NCBI GenBank assembly: GCA_035550795.1
Contig: DASZOL010000012.1
Span: forward strand, 49,408-113,407
Length of the DNA: 64,000 nucleotides
Source of the DNA: DASRDR01 sp035550795
GTDB taxonomy: Bacteria > Methylomirabilota > Methylomirabilia > Rokubacteriales > DASRDR01
Reading direction: 5' to 3'
In this document: positions 1 through 7,683 of the stretch, one piece after another
Layout: every line of letters starts with the position of its first letter
Position numbering within the stretch: the first letter of the stretch is position 1
Notes under the pieces: model-generated
Seen by the model: only the letters and a program-made list of their open reading frames with translations
Told to the model about the DNA's origin: nothing
Database searches by the model: none
Translations under genes and position numbers: made by a program

Positions 1-142
1 GATGCTGCGGGAAGCCCAGAACTTCCTCCAGCTCTCCCCGTGGTACGCGATCTTTCCGGGGGCGGCGATCGCGCTCGCCGTCCTCGGCTTCAACCTGCTG
101 GGGGACGGCCTCCGGGACGTCCTGGACCCGCGCGCCGGCTGA
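1..142 (+). CDS. ABC transporter permease, C-terminal end (DppC/OppC-like), partial
   Basis: The first 46 codons visible are the end of a gene that begins outside the window. The last residues contain a hydrophobic helix followed by the pattern LLGDGLRDVLDPR, the usual carboxyl end of the inner-membrane permease subunits of dipeptide/oligopeptide/nickel ABC importers, where the last membrane helix precedes a short cytoplasmic tail. The stop codon is at 140-142. Nothing of the EAA loop that contacts the ATPase is visible, so the substrate cannot be judged. The next gene downstream is on the opposite strand, so this is the end of that operon. Confidence 0.75.
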   Translation, partial: MLREAQNFLQLSPWYAIFPGAAIALAVLGFNLLGDGLRDVLDPRAG

Positions 143-164
143 CGCCTCGCCTCCCTCCGGCCCG

Positions 165-1148
165 TCAGCGGGGGGGCGGCGGCAGCCTCCCCTGCTGCAG
201 GAGCGCAAGGTGCGCCTGGTGGACGGCCTGGATGCCCGCGGCGAGGTCCATCATGCGGGGCGCGCGGTCCGTCCACAGCAGGGACCGGAATCGCAGACGG
301 CCCGGCTGCTGACGGGTGACGGGCTGGGGCACGCAGATGATCCGGGGGGCGCGCTTCGCGACCCGGGCGAAGATCCCGAGGACGCCCGCGATCGAGACGC
401 TCTGCTCGGCCGCGAAGATCTTGACGAGCGCGGCCGGACGATCGGACCGCCGCAGGCGGTCCAGGCAGCGGAGGACGTAGCGCGCGGCGTCGTCGACGTG
501 CAGGTAGTCCCGCAGCGTGTCGAGCGGGACGTAGACGTTGAGCGGACTCCGGTGAAGGAGGTTCTGCGAGAGCCGTGCGATCAGTCCCTGCGGGCGCGCC
601 TGACCCGGGCCGTACAGGTTGGAGATCCGCGCGACGAGGCAGGAGACGCCCGCATCCTCGGCCCAGCGGAGGACGTCGCGCTCCTGGCCCAGCTTGGCCC
701 GACCGTAGGCGGAGATTGGGAGACAGCGCGAGTGCTCGGTCAGGGGCAGGTCCGGGGAGTCGCCGTACACGCCCCCCGCCGAGCTGCTGAAGAAGAGCAG
801 CCCCGGGGGCGCCGAGGGCCCGGAGCCGGCGAGCAGGGGCGACAGGGCGCGCAGGAGCAGCCGGAGGGCGTCCGTCTCCAGGCGCAGGGTCTCGGGGGGC
901 GTTCCCACGCCTCCCGCCCCCGCGCACCAGAACAGCATCCACGGGATCCGGCGGCGGCGCACCTCCTCCCCGAAGGCATGTGCCGCATCGCCGAGCTCCT
1001 GCGCCAGGCGGGCGGGCTCGGCCCAGGGCAGTCGCGGCATCGGGGGCACCCAGCCGACGGCGCCGGGGATTTCCCGGGGGGCCATTCGCTCGAGGTGGGA
1101 GCCGAGGAACCCTCCCCGGCCCACGGTCCAGACCAGCGCCGCGGTCAT
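165..1148 (-). CDS. NAD-dependent epimerase/dehydratase (extended SDR)
   Basis: A 327-residue short-chain dehydrogenase of the extended (sugar nucleotide epimerase) type. The N-terminal Rossmann motif is GRGGFLG at residues 10-16, the active-site region has SSSAGGVYG at 121-129, and the catalytic pair is Y148 and K152 in YGRAK. The region LRDYLHVDDAARY later in the chain is typical of NDP-sugar epimerases. The reading frame is open further upstream, but the ATG at 1148 overlaps the stop of the preceding glycosyltransferase gene as ATGA, which decides the start. Translational coupling to that gene suggests a joint role in making or transferring a sugar for a cell-surface glycan. The exact substrate cannot be read from the sequence. 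Confidence 0.85.
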   Translation of the reverse strand: MTAALVWTVGRGGFLGSHLERMAPREIPGAVGWVPPMPRLPWAEPARLAQELGDAAHAFGEEVRRRRIPWMLFWCAGAGGVGTPPETLRLETDALRLLLRALSPLLAGSGPSAPPGLLFFSSSAGGVYGDSPDLPLTEHSRCLPISAYGRAKLGQERDVLRWAEDAGVSCLVARISNLYGPGQARPQGLIARLSQNLLHRSPLNVYVPLDTLRDYLHVDDAARYVLRCLDRLRRSDRPAALVKIFAAEQSVSIAGVLGIFARVAKRAPRIICVPQPVTRQQPGRLRFRSLLWTDRAPRMMDLAAGIQAVHQAHLALLQQGRLPPPPR

Positions 1149-2158
1149 CGTGGCGCGGCGTCGCCGCGGCGCGGCCGGGAGACGGTGACGTACAGCGGCC
1201 GCCCCATCGCCGTGGTCAGGGTCAGCGCGAGGTACTCGGCGATGATGCCCAGCGAGAAGAGGATCACCCCGGAGAAGAAGCAGATCACCACGATGAGCGA
1301 GGTGTACCCCTGGACAGGGATCTGGTGTCTGAGGCGCGCCCAGACGATGACCGCGCTGAGACCCATGCCGAGCAGGATGGAGAGGCTCCCGAGGATCGAG
1401 ATGATCCGGAGGGGCCTCGTGCCTGCGGTGAGGAGCAGCCGTCCGAAGTGCGCCACCAGCTTCCCCAGCGTGTAACCGGACGCCCGCCCGCGGTCGGGCC
1501 GGAGCGTGACGGGACACGTCGCGTCGCGCTCCACGATCCACGACAGGGCCACGTCCAGATAGACTCCGTGGCCGCAGTACGCGGCGAGCGTGCGGGCGAT
1601 GTCGCCCCGCACCAGCCTGAAGCTGTTGAAGTGGGCCACCCCGGGATTGCCCACGACCACGGCGGAGAGGACCTTGGCGAGGGCGCTGAGCGTGTTCCGG
1701 AGCGGGCCGTGGGAGGGCTCGTTGAGCGGCCGCGCGTAGACCAGGGGGACGTTGCGGTCGAGCGCCGCGTCCAGGAGCCCCCCGAGCTCGGCCGGGTTCT
1801 GCTGGCCGTCCTCGTCAAGCGTGGCCACCCAGTCGGCGCTCGTGGCGGCCATCCCGGCGAGCGTCGCGGGGTGCTGCCCGAAGTTCCTCGAGAGCCAGAC
1901 GAGGACCACGAACGGAAAGCGGGAGGCCAGCGATTCCATCACGTCGTGCGAGCGATCGATGGCCCCGTCGTTGACCAGGACGACCTCGGTCACCTGGAAC
2001 GGGCGGCCTCGCGGTGTTGGCTGCGGCTTCGTCAAGGGCTCGATCTCCGCCAGCAGGAGATCGAGCGTCCGTTCGCCCTGGTACACGGGGACGACGACGG
2101 ACAGGTGCTGGAGCTCAGGCGCGGCGGCGGGCTCGCTGCCGGGTGCGGCGGCGGACAT
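1145..2158 (-). CDS. Family 2 glycosyltransferase, polyisoprenyl-phosphate type, with two C-terminal membrane helices
   Basis: The predicted protein (337 residues) starts with the GT-A pattern SVVVPVYQGE, has an acceptor/metal motif LDEDGQQNP of the type found in dolichyl/undecaprenyl-phosphate sugar synthases (DPM1, GtrB, ArnC families), and ends with two hydrophobic segments at about residues 255-280 and 292-318, the usual GtrB layout. It probably loads a sugar onto undecaprenyl phosphate at the inner membrane. I chose the ATG at 2158 rather than the upstream start at 2251 because a strong AAGGAGGG lies 12-13 bases ahead and the conserved domain begins soon after. The epimerase follows with an ATGA overlap. 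Confidence 0.85.
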   Translation of the reverse strand: MSAAAPGSEPAAAPELQHLSVVVPVYQGERTLDLLLAEIEPLTKPQPTPRGRPFQVTEVVLVNDGAIDRSHDVMESLASRFPFVVLVWLSRNFGQHPATLAGMAATSADWVATLDEDGQQNPAELGGLLDAALDRNVPLVYARPLNEPSHGPLRNTLSALAKVLSAVVVGNPGVAHFNSFRLVRGDIARTLAAYCGHGVYLDVALSWIVERDATCPVTLRPDRGRASGYTLGKLVAHFGRLLLTAGTRPLRIISILGSLSILLGMGLSAVIVWARLRHQIPVQGYTSLIVVICFFSGVILFSLGIIAEYLALTLTTAMGRPLYVTVSRPRRGDAAPR

Positions 2159-2437
2159 CGCTCCGGCGTCCCTCCTTCCGGACACGGGCCGGCCACGGGC
2201 GCGGCGTCTCGGGCCCGGTCGAAGAACAGCCCATTTCGTTTCGCGCGTCAAGTCCTGCCGATGCGAGCGCGCACGTCCGCCGCGCCGGACTCGACGACGC
2301 GTCCGGACGGCGGTGTGAGAGCCCTGCGCGCCGCTCCGGGCGTCCCGTGAGAATGGGAGGCCTCGCGGTCGGTCAGGGCCGGATCGGGCCGGCGTCGCGG
2401 CACCGGAGCGTGCCGACTGCCGGGGCGCGGGCTCGGG

Positions 2438-3223
2438 CTACAGCGCCTGTCGCATCTTGAGGAACAGCTTCTGGCAGCCCTCCCGGTCCAGCCCCGAGAC
2501 CATGAGGTAGGCCAGATCGTTCTGCTTCCAGTACACGACGTTGAACCCGTTGATCTGGCGCATGTAGGGTCGATACCGGTCGATCTGGACCCGCCCCTTG
2601 GCCGGCATCGGCAGGTCCTTCCCCGGCAGGATGAAGTACGTCGTGACCGGGGACGTCGGGTAGCGGAGCGCGGCGGCCGCGCCCTTGCGGCTCGCAAGGA
2701 GCGTCGGCCGGGCCGTGAGGAGCCGGAGCTCGCCCACGCCCGCGAACACCTTGGGCAGCTCCACGTCGGCCACCGAGCGCACGCGGGCGAACAGCAGGTC
2801 GGGGTCGTCCACGCCGCCCGGGACGGCTTCCAGCTGGAGCAGAATGCGGCGGTGCTCGGCGACTCCGGACTGGATCAGCGCGTCCACGCTGTCGCTAGGA
2901 GGACCAGGCGACCAGCGCACCCAGGGCGCGAGCACCGCCAGGACGACCGCGGCGGCGAGCGCGGCGGCGACTCCCGGGCGTCCGAGCCAGCGGCCGATTC
3001 TCCCCCCGCCCCCACCGAGGCCCCGGACCTGACGGGCCAGCGTCGCGGGAGCCGGCAGACGGGGCAGGGTCCGGATCAGCGCGGTGACGGCCTCGTCGCG
3101 GTCCGAGACGGCCCGGCACACCGGGCACTCCGCGAGGTGCGTCTCGACGGCCCGGGCCCGATCGGGATCGAGCTCGTGCCGGCGGTACTCCTCGAGGACG
3201 TCGCGAGTGTCGTGGCAGTCCAT
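2438..3223 (-). CDS. Membrane anti-sigma factor with N-terminal zinc-binding HxxxCxxC motif
   Basis: A 261-residue protein whose first 45 residues carry the zinc-associated anti-sigma pattern HLAECPVC (His-x3-Cys-x2-Cys). A single hydrophobic helix follows at about residues 85-105, and then a roughly 150-residue extracytoplasmic part rich in VARV/LLTARP-type segments. It starts 9 bases after the stop of the ECF sigma gene, the classic sigma/anti-sigma order, so it most likely holds that sigma factor at the membrane and releases it on an envelope signal. The C-terminal sensor part is not one I recognise. What it senses is unknown. Confidence 0.8.
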   Translation of the reverse strand: MDCHDTRDVLEEYRRHELDPDRARAVETHLAECPVCRAVSDRDEAVTALIRTLPRLPAPATLARQVRGLGGGGGRIGRWLGRPGVAAALAAAVVLAVLAPWVRWSPGPPSDSVDALIQSGVAEHRRILLQLEAVPGGVDDPDLLFARVRSVADVELPKVFAGVGELRLLTARPTLLASRKGAAAALRYPTSPVTTYFILPGKDLPMPAKGRVQIDRYRPYMRQINGFNVVYWKQNDLAYLMVSGLDREGCQKLFLKMRQAL

Positions 3224-3232
3224 CGGGAGGGC

Positions 3233-3742
3233 TCAGCCGCTCCGGTAGTCGGCCAGGCGGCGGCGCACCATGCGGCGCGCCCGGAACAGCCGCGACTTGA
3301 CCGTCCCGATAGGGATGTCCATGATCTGGGCGATCTCGTGCAAGGCCAGGCCTTCCAGGTCCGCCAGCAGCAGCACGGACCGGAAGTCCTCGGGCAGCTC
3401 CGCGAGCGCCCGCTCGAGGTCCAGTGTCGTCACGACCGACGGGTCGGGAGCCTCCCCGGCCGCCTCTTCTGACCCGTCCTCGAGGTCCTTGTCGACCAGC
3501 ATCGGCTGGTGCGTCTCCCGTCGATAGAACGTGAGGAACGTGTTTCTCAGTATCTGGAACAACCAGGCCCTGAGGTGCGTTCCCGGCTCGAAGCGGTGCG
3601 CGAACCGGAAGGCCCGGAGGTAGGTTTCCTGGACGAGGTCGTCGGCGTCCGGGGGACGCTTGGTCAGTCGCAGCGCGAAGTTATAGAGGGTGTTCAGATG
3701 GGTGAGCGCCTGCTGGCTGAACTCGGTGGACGGCTCGGGCAC
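3233..3742 (-). CDS. ECF-type RNA polymerase sigma factor
   Basis: About 169 residues with both conserved ECF regions. Region 2 is recognisable by DADDLVQETYLRAF and the following RAWLFQILRNTFL. Region 4 is recognisable by LPEDFRSVLLLADLEGL and the helix-turn-helix IAQIMDIPIGTVKSRLFRAR. A longer frame opens at 3805, but the GTG at 3742 places the start about 25 residues before region 2, at normal length for the family, with CCAGAGG just upstream. The gene is followed 9 bases later by its membrane anti-sigma factor. It lies 59 bases after folK, so read-through from the housekeeping operon is possible, but no own promoter is obvious. Confidence 0.9.
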   Translation of the reverse strand: MPEPSTEFSQQALTHLNTLYNFALRLTKRPPDADDLVQETYLRAFRFAHRFEPGTHLRAWLFQILRNTFLTFYRRETHQPMLVDKDLEDGSEEAAGEAPDPSVVTTLDLERALAELPEDFRSVLLLADLEGLALHEIAQIMDIPIGTVKSRLFRARRMVRRRLADYRSG

Positions 3743-3801
3743 CGCTAGGCCTCTGGAGCGGACCCTAGCAGAAGGCCCTGCCCCCGACAAGGGGCGCGGG
3801 A

Positions 3802-4311
3802 TCAACCGGAGTAGGGGCGGACGTCGCCCTCACCGGGCAGCTCACCGAGCAGGTCCGCGATCGACTGGTAGAGCGTCGGGTGCTCGACCTGGGGCGCGAT
3901 GTCGGCGAGGGGGATCAGGACGAACCGGCGGAGGTGCAGGAAGGGATGGGGGATCTGCAGGCGATCCTCCGCGATGACCTCGTCCGCGTACAGCAGGATG
4001 TCGATGTCCAGGGTCCGCGGGCCCGCGGGTCCGGGCGGTCCCGCGGCGCGCACCCGACCGGTCTGGCTCTCGATCGCCTGGGTCAGCCGGAGGAGCCGGC
4101 GGGGTGGCAGCTCCGTCTCGATCTCGACCGCGCAGTTGAGGTACCAGGTCTCGCGCGGCGAGCCCGGCTCCGGCCAGGGCGTCGTCTCGTAGACCTGCGA
4201 GCACGTGACGACCCGGACCTCCAGGTCCGCCCGGAGGAGGGCCAGCGCCGCCTCGATGTGCCGCCGGCGGTCTCCCAGGTTCGAACCGAGCGACAGAAAG
4301 ACCCGCGCCAT
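3802..4311 (-). CDS. folK: 2-amino-4-hydroxy-6-hydroxymethyldihydropteridine diphosphokinase
   Basis: A 169-residue HPPK, which transfers pyrophosphate from ATP to hydroxymethyl-dihydropterin in folate synthesis. Family signatures are visible: SLGSNLGDR at the N-terminus, ETTPWPEPGSP in the substrate loop, YLNCAV, GRVRAAGPPGPAGPRTLDIDIL (an insertion-rich version of the conserved RxxxxxxPRxLDIDIL) and IPHP. The frame is open upstream, but the ATG at 4311 follows the folB stop by two bases. It is the last biosynthetic gene of the mltG-to-folK operon and acts directly after FolB in the same pathway. Confidence 0.95.
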   Translation of the reverse strand: MARVFLSLGSNLGDRRRHIEAALALLRADLEVRVVTCSQVYETTPWPEPGSPRETWYLNCAVEIETELPPRRLLRLTQAIESQTGRVRAAGPPGPAGPRTLDIDILLYADEVIAEDRLQIPHPFLHLRRFVLIPLADIAPQVEHPTLYQSIADLLGELPGEGDVRPYSG

Positions 4312-4313
4312 GC

Positions 4314-4700
4314 TCACCGGCTCCGCGTCATGCGCACGCCCGGCACGGCGGCGACCCCATCGAGCGGCGCGGTGACCTTGCGCACCGTCACCGTCACGTC
4401 GCGGGCCGGGTACTCCCGGAGCAGGGCCTCGCAGAGTACCCCCGCGAGGCGCTCGATCAGGCGAAGCCGCTCGCCGGTTCCCAGCCCGACCACCCGTTGC
4501 ACCACCGTGCCGTAGTCCACGCCTGCCCCCAGATCGTCGGAGAGCGCGCTGGGCGTGAGATCGAGCACGAGCTCGACGTCCACCGAGAACCACGCTCCCA
4601 CCTCCTGCTGGGCGGGGGTGACCCCATGATGGCCGTAAAACCGGATATCCTCGATGAAAAGTATATCAGACGCGCCTCGACCCGGCCGGACGGGACTCAT
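4314..4700 (-). CDS. folB: Dihydroneopterin aldolase
   Basis: A 128-residue FolB, converting dihydroneopterin to hydroxymethyl-dihydropterin and glycolaldehyde. The characteristic IEDIRFYGHHGVTPAQQEVG near the N-terminus, DYGTVVQRV in the middle and LIERLAGVLCEALL later match the family, which usually has about 120 residues. The ATG at 4700 gives an N-terminal extension of about 11 residues. No other in-frame ATG lies between it and the conserved part, so I keep it. It lies between dapB and folK and is coupled to folK by a two-base gap. Confidence 0.93.
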   Translation of the reverse strand: MSPVRPGRGASDILFIEDIRFYGHHGVTPAQQEVGAWFSVDVELVLDLTPSALSDDLGAGVDYGTVVQRVVGLGTGERLRLIERLAGVLCEALLREYPARDVTVTVRKVTAPLDGVAAVPGVRMTRSR

Positions 4701-4719
4701 GCGCGGCGGCGGGTCCGGC

Positions 4720-5520
4720 TCAGAGCCCGAGGACGTCGAGCATCGTGTAGAAGCCCGGGGCCGCCGTCCCGACGAACCGCGTCGCCCGAAGCGCCCCGTG
4801 CACGAACGTGTCCCGGCTGTGAGCCCGGTGAGTCAGCTCGAGCCGCTCGCCGACCGCGCTGAAGACGACGGTGTGGTCCCCGACGACGTCGCCCCCCCGC
4901 AGGGCATGCACACCGATCTCCTTGGCCGTGCGCTCTCCCACGAGGCCGTGGCGACCGTAGACCCCGGTGTCCTCGATGCGGCGGTTGAGCGCCTCCGCGA
5001 TCACCTCGGCCATCTTGGCCGCCGTGCCGCTCGGCGCGTCCTTCTTCATCCGGTGGTGAATCTCCGTGATCTCGACGTCGTAGTCGTCGCCGAGCGCCCT
5101 GGCCATCAGCGCGAGGACGCGGAAGGCGAGGTTCACCCCGACGCTCATGTTCGGGGACAGGAGGATGGGGACCCGCGCGGCGAGCCGGCGGATCTCCTCG
5201 ACCTGCGCGGGCTGAAGGCCGGTGGTTCCGACGACGGCCGCCGCGCCCCGGGCGGCGGCGAGCCGGAGATGCTCGAGTGACGGCTCCGGTGCGGTGAACT
5301 CGACGAGGACCCGTCCCGCGGCCAGGAGAGGTTCCGGGTCGGCGGCGATCGGCACACCCAGGTGAGCGGTGCCGGCGACCTCCCCGGCGTCCCGCCCGAG
5401 GGCCGGGTGATCGGGGCGCTCGAAGGCGCCCACGACCCGGAGGTCTGCCGCGTCCCGGGCCAGGGCGATGATCCGTCCGCCCATGCGTCCGGCCGCGCCG
5501 GCGACGACCAGCTCGACCAC
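4720..5520 (-). CDS. dapB: 4-hydroxy-tetrahydrodipicolinate reductase
   Basis: A 266-residue DapB, the NAD(P)H-dependent second step of the lysine/diaminopimelate branch. The nucleotide-binding loop VAGAAGRMGG is at residues 6-15. The catalytic/substrate motif EIHHRMKKDAPSGTA is intact (His-His and Lys, then the SGT substrate loop). Length is normal. The gene starts 16 bases downstream of dapA, so substrate supply and use are coupled. It provides precursors for both lysine and peptidoglycan, in keeping with the peptidoglycan gene mltG at the head of the operon. Confidence 0.96.
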   Translation of the reverse strand: MVELVVAGAAGRMGGRIIALARDAADLRVVGAFERPDHPALGRDAGEVAGTAHLGVPIAADPEPLLAAGRVLVEFTAPEPSLEHLRLAAARGAAAVVGTTGLQPAQVEEIRRLAARVPILLSPNMSVGVNLAFRVLALMARALGDDYDVEITEIHHRMKKDAPSGTAAKMAEVIAEALNRRIEDTGVYGRHGLVGERTAKEIGVHALRGGDVVGDHTVVFSAVGERLELTHRAHSRDTFVHGALRATRFVGTAAPGFYTMLDVLGL

Positions 5521-5536
5521 GGACCGGGTCGGGCGC

Positions 5537-6430
5537 TCAGGCCTTCAGAAAGCCGGCCTGGATCAACGCCTGGCGGAGCTTCTCCCGGTTCCCCGGGGTC
5601 ATAGGACACATGGGGAGCCGCCACTCCGCCCGGATCATCCCGAGCATGGCCATGGCTTCCTTCACCGGGATCGGGTTCGTCTCGATGAACATGGCCTTGC
5701 AGACGGGATAGAGCTTGAGATGGAGGTCGCGCGCGCGCTTCCAGTCTCCCTCCAGCGCGGCGTGGGTCACGTCCGCGACCTCGCGCGCCAGGAAGTTCCC
5801 CACCACCGAGATGACCCCGCGCCCGCCGACCGACATGAGCGGGAGCGTGAGGTTGTCGTCGCCGGAGAGCACCGTGAAGTCCGGCCCGCAGGCCAGGATC
5901 ACGGCCGTCATCTGGTCAAGGCTGCCCGAGGCCTCCTTGACCCCGACGATGTTGGGGATCTCGGCAAGGCGTGCCATGGTCTCGGTCTCGACGTTGACCG
6001 CCGTGCGCCCCTGGATGTTGTAGACGATCAGCGGCAGGTCGGGGACGGCCTGGGCGATCGCACGGAAGTGCGCGTAGAGGCCCTGCTGGGTCGGCTTGTT
6101 GTAGTAGGGCGTGACCAGGAGCGCGCCGGCGGCTCCGGCCCGGGCAGCATGTTGCGTCAGCTCGATCGCCTCGGCGGTCGAGTTCGAGCCCGTGCCTGCG
6201 ACCACCGGGATGCGGCCGCGCGCCTGTTGGATCACGGTCTCGACGACGCGCTTGTGCTCCTCGTGCGTGAGCGTCGGCGATTCACCGGTCGTCCCGCAGG
6301 GGACGAGCCCGTCCGTGCCATGTGCGACGTGGAACTCGACGAGCTCCCGCAGCTTGGACTCGTCGACCCGGCCATCGTGGAACGGCGTGACCATGGCGAC
6401 CAGAGAGCCCTGGAAGGTTCGTCGCATCAC
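5537..6430 (-). CDS. dapA: 4-hydroxy-tetrahydrodipicolinate synthase
   Basis: A 297-residue class I aldolase that condenses pyruvate with aspartate semialdehyde. Visible signatures are VPCGTTGESPTLTHEEH at the substrate site, LLVTPYYNKPTQQG, YNIQGRTAVN and the Schiff-base lysine in VGVKEASG. Length and motifs are those of ordinary DapA rather than of the related sialate or pyruvate lyases, and the dapB gene directly downstream supports lysine/DAP synthesis. The start ATG at 6430 has GGAGGTTGGAGTG ahead of it. A 95-base gap separates it from the upstream lipoprotein gene. Confidence 0.95.
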   Translation of the reverse strand: MMRRTFQGSLVAMVTPFHDGRVDESKLRELVEFHVAHGTDGLVPCGTTGESPTLTHEEHKRVVETVIQQARGRIPVVAGTGSNSTAEAIELTQHAARAGAAGALLVTPYYNKPTQQGLYAHFRAIAQAVPDLPLIVYNIQGRTAVNVETETMARLAEIPNIVGVKEASGSLDQMTAVILACGPDFTVLSGDDNLTLPLMSVGGRGVISVVGNFLAREVADVTHAALEGDWKRARDLHLKLYPVCKAMFIETNPIPVKEAMAMLGMIRAEWRLPMCPMTPGNREKLRQALIQAGFLKA

Positions 6431-6525
6431 TCCAACCTCCTTCAGCTACGCGGCCTCAATCGCGGGCGGTGCATTCGCGGGGACGGTAGCATGGCCCCCG
6501 GCACGAATCAAGGCGAAGGGCGCCG

Positions 6526-7683
6526 TCAGGGAAGGGTTGCCGAGACTTCCTGGGACGGCACGGACTCGTTGGCGCGCTTGGAGCCGTCCACCGCGGTGAC
6601 CACGTAGAAGTAGGTCTGACCGGGTCGCGCGTCCGCGTCGACGTACGTCGTGGACGCCTGCGGCGCCGCGGTGAGGCGCGTGTGGCCGCGTCCCGCAGTC
6701 GTGCTCCGGTAGACGAGGTAGCCCGCCACGTCGGCGTCCGGCACGGCTTCCCACGCGAGCCGGACCGCCGCCCCGGCGAGCACGGCCACGAGCGCGCGCG
6801 GTTGGGCCGGCGGCGTGGAGTCCTCCGGCGTCGCGGCGGCGACGGCGCTCATGGCGCTCTGGGCCCCCCCGGGGCCGAGCCGGGCGCGCACGGCGTAGTG
6901 ATAGGTCACGTCGTTCTGGACCGCCAGGTCCACGTACTGGCGGGCGGTGACGGGCTCGAGGTTGAGCGGCCGGCCGGTCGGCGCGCCCGGAGTCGTCCCG
7001 CGGAACACGTCGTAGACCAGGTTCTCCGGCGCCGGCGATCCGTCCGCCAGCGTGGTCGGCGGGTCCCAGGTGACCCGCACCTGCGCGTCGCCGCCCTGGG
7101 CGCTGATGCGGGGCGGCGCCTCCGGGGCGGCCGCCAGCGCGACCACGACGCGATTGGAGGGTGGGCTCGGGCGACCCTGCTCGTCGACGGCGACGACGAC
7201 GTACGTGTAGCGTCGCCCGAACGCGAGACCCTGGGCGTCGGAGTAGATCACCTGGTTGCCTTGCACCTGGGCCTGGCCCGGCTCCTCGATCGTGATGTCG
7301 GCGACCCGCTCGAAGCCCGGCACGCCCGACGGCGGGCCGAACAGTCCCCCGAACACCAGGATCGCGGGTCGGACCGGCTCCTCCGGCGCCCCGTTCTCGA
7401 TTCGCCGGTACACCTCGGTGCGCCGGATCTCCTTCACCGTGCTCCGGTCCAGCCGGATCCTCGGCAGGGTCCAGCTGAGGCGGATCGCGCTGCTCTCCAC
7501 GACCGCCTGGAGATCCTGCACGGCCGCCGGCAGCCGACGCTCCGGCGGGACCGGGGACCCGCGCTTGCCGCAGGCGACCAGCGCGAGGGGCAGCAGGAGG
7601 AGGAGAGCGAGCGCGGCGCGGAAAGGCGCCGCCGGCAGGCGTTGTTCGGAGACCCTTCCGGCGCCGACGGGTCCGGGATTCAG
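6526..7683 (-). CDS. Lipoprotein with three fibronectin type III-like repeats
   Basis: About 375 residues beginning with a lipoprotein signal (hydrophobic run ending LALVACGKRG, a lipobox with cysteine), then three FnIII-like beta-sandwich units with the usual VTWDPP, YHYAVRA and TYFYVVTAVD patterns. It is probably exported and anchored in the outer or cytoplasmic membrane. The start is a puzzle: between the argH stop (7680-7682) and the lipobox there is no in-frame ATG, GTG or TTG. A CTG at 7681-7683 that overlaps the argH stop as CTGA, or a later CTG after GGAAGGG near 7637, could serve. The 6526 end is secure, the start is approximate. Its role in this operon is unknown. Confidence 0.75.
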   Translation of the reverse strand: MNPGPVGAGRVSEQRLPAAPFRAALALLLLLPLALVACGKRGSPVPPERRLPAAVQDLQAVVESSAIRLSWTLPRIRLDRSTVKEIRRTEVYRRIENGAPEEPVRPAILVFGGLFGPPSGVPGFERVADITIEEPGQAQVQGNQVIYSDAQGLAFGRRYTYVVVAVDEQGRPSPPSNRVVVALAAAPEAPPRISAQGGDAQVRVTWDPPTTLADGSPAPENLVYDVFRGTTPGAPTGRPLNLEPVTARQYVDLAVQNDVTYHYAVRARLGPGGAQSAMSAVAAATPEDSTPPAQPRALVAVLAGAAVRLAWEAVPDADVAGYLVYRSTTAGRGHTRLTAAPQASTTYVDADARPGQTYFYVVTAVDGSKRANESVPSQEVSATLP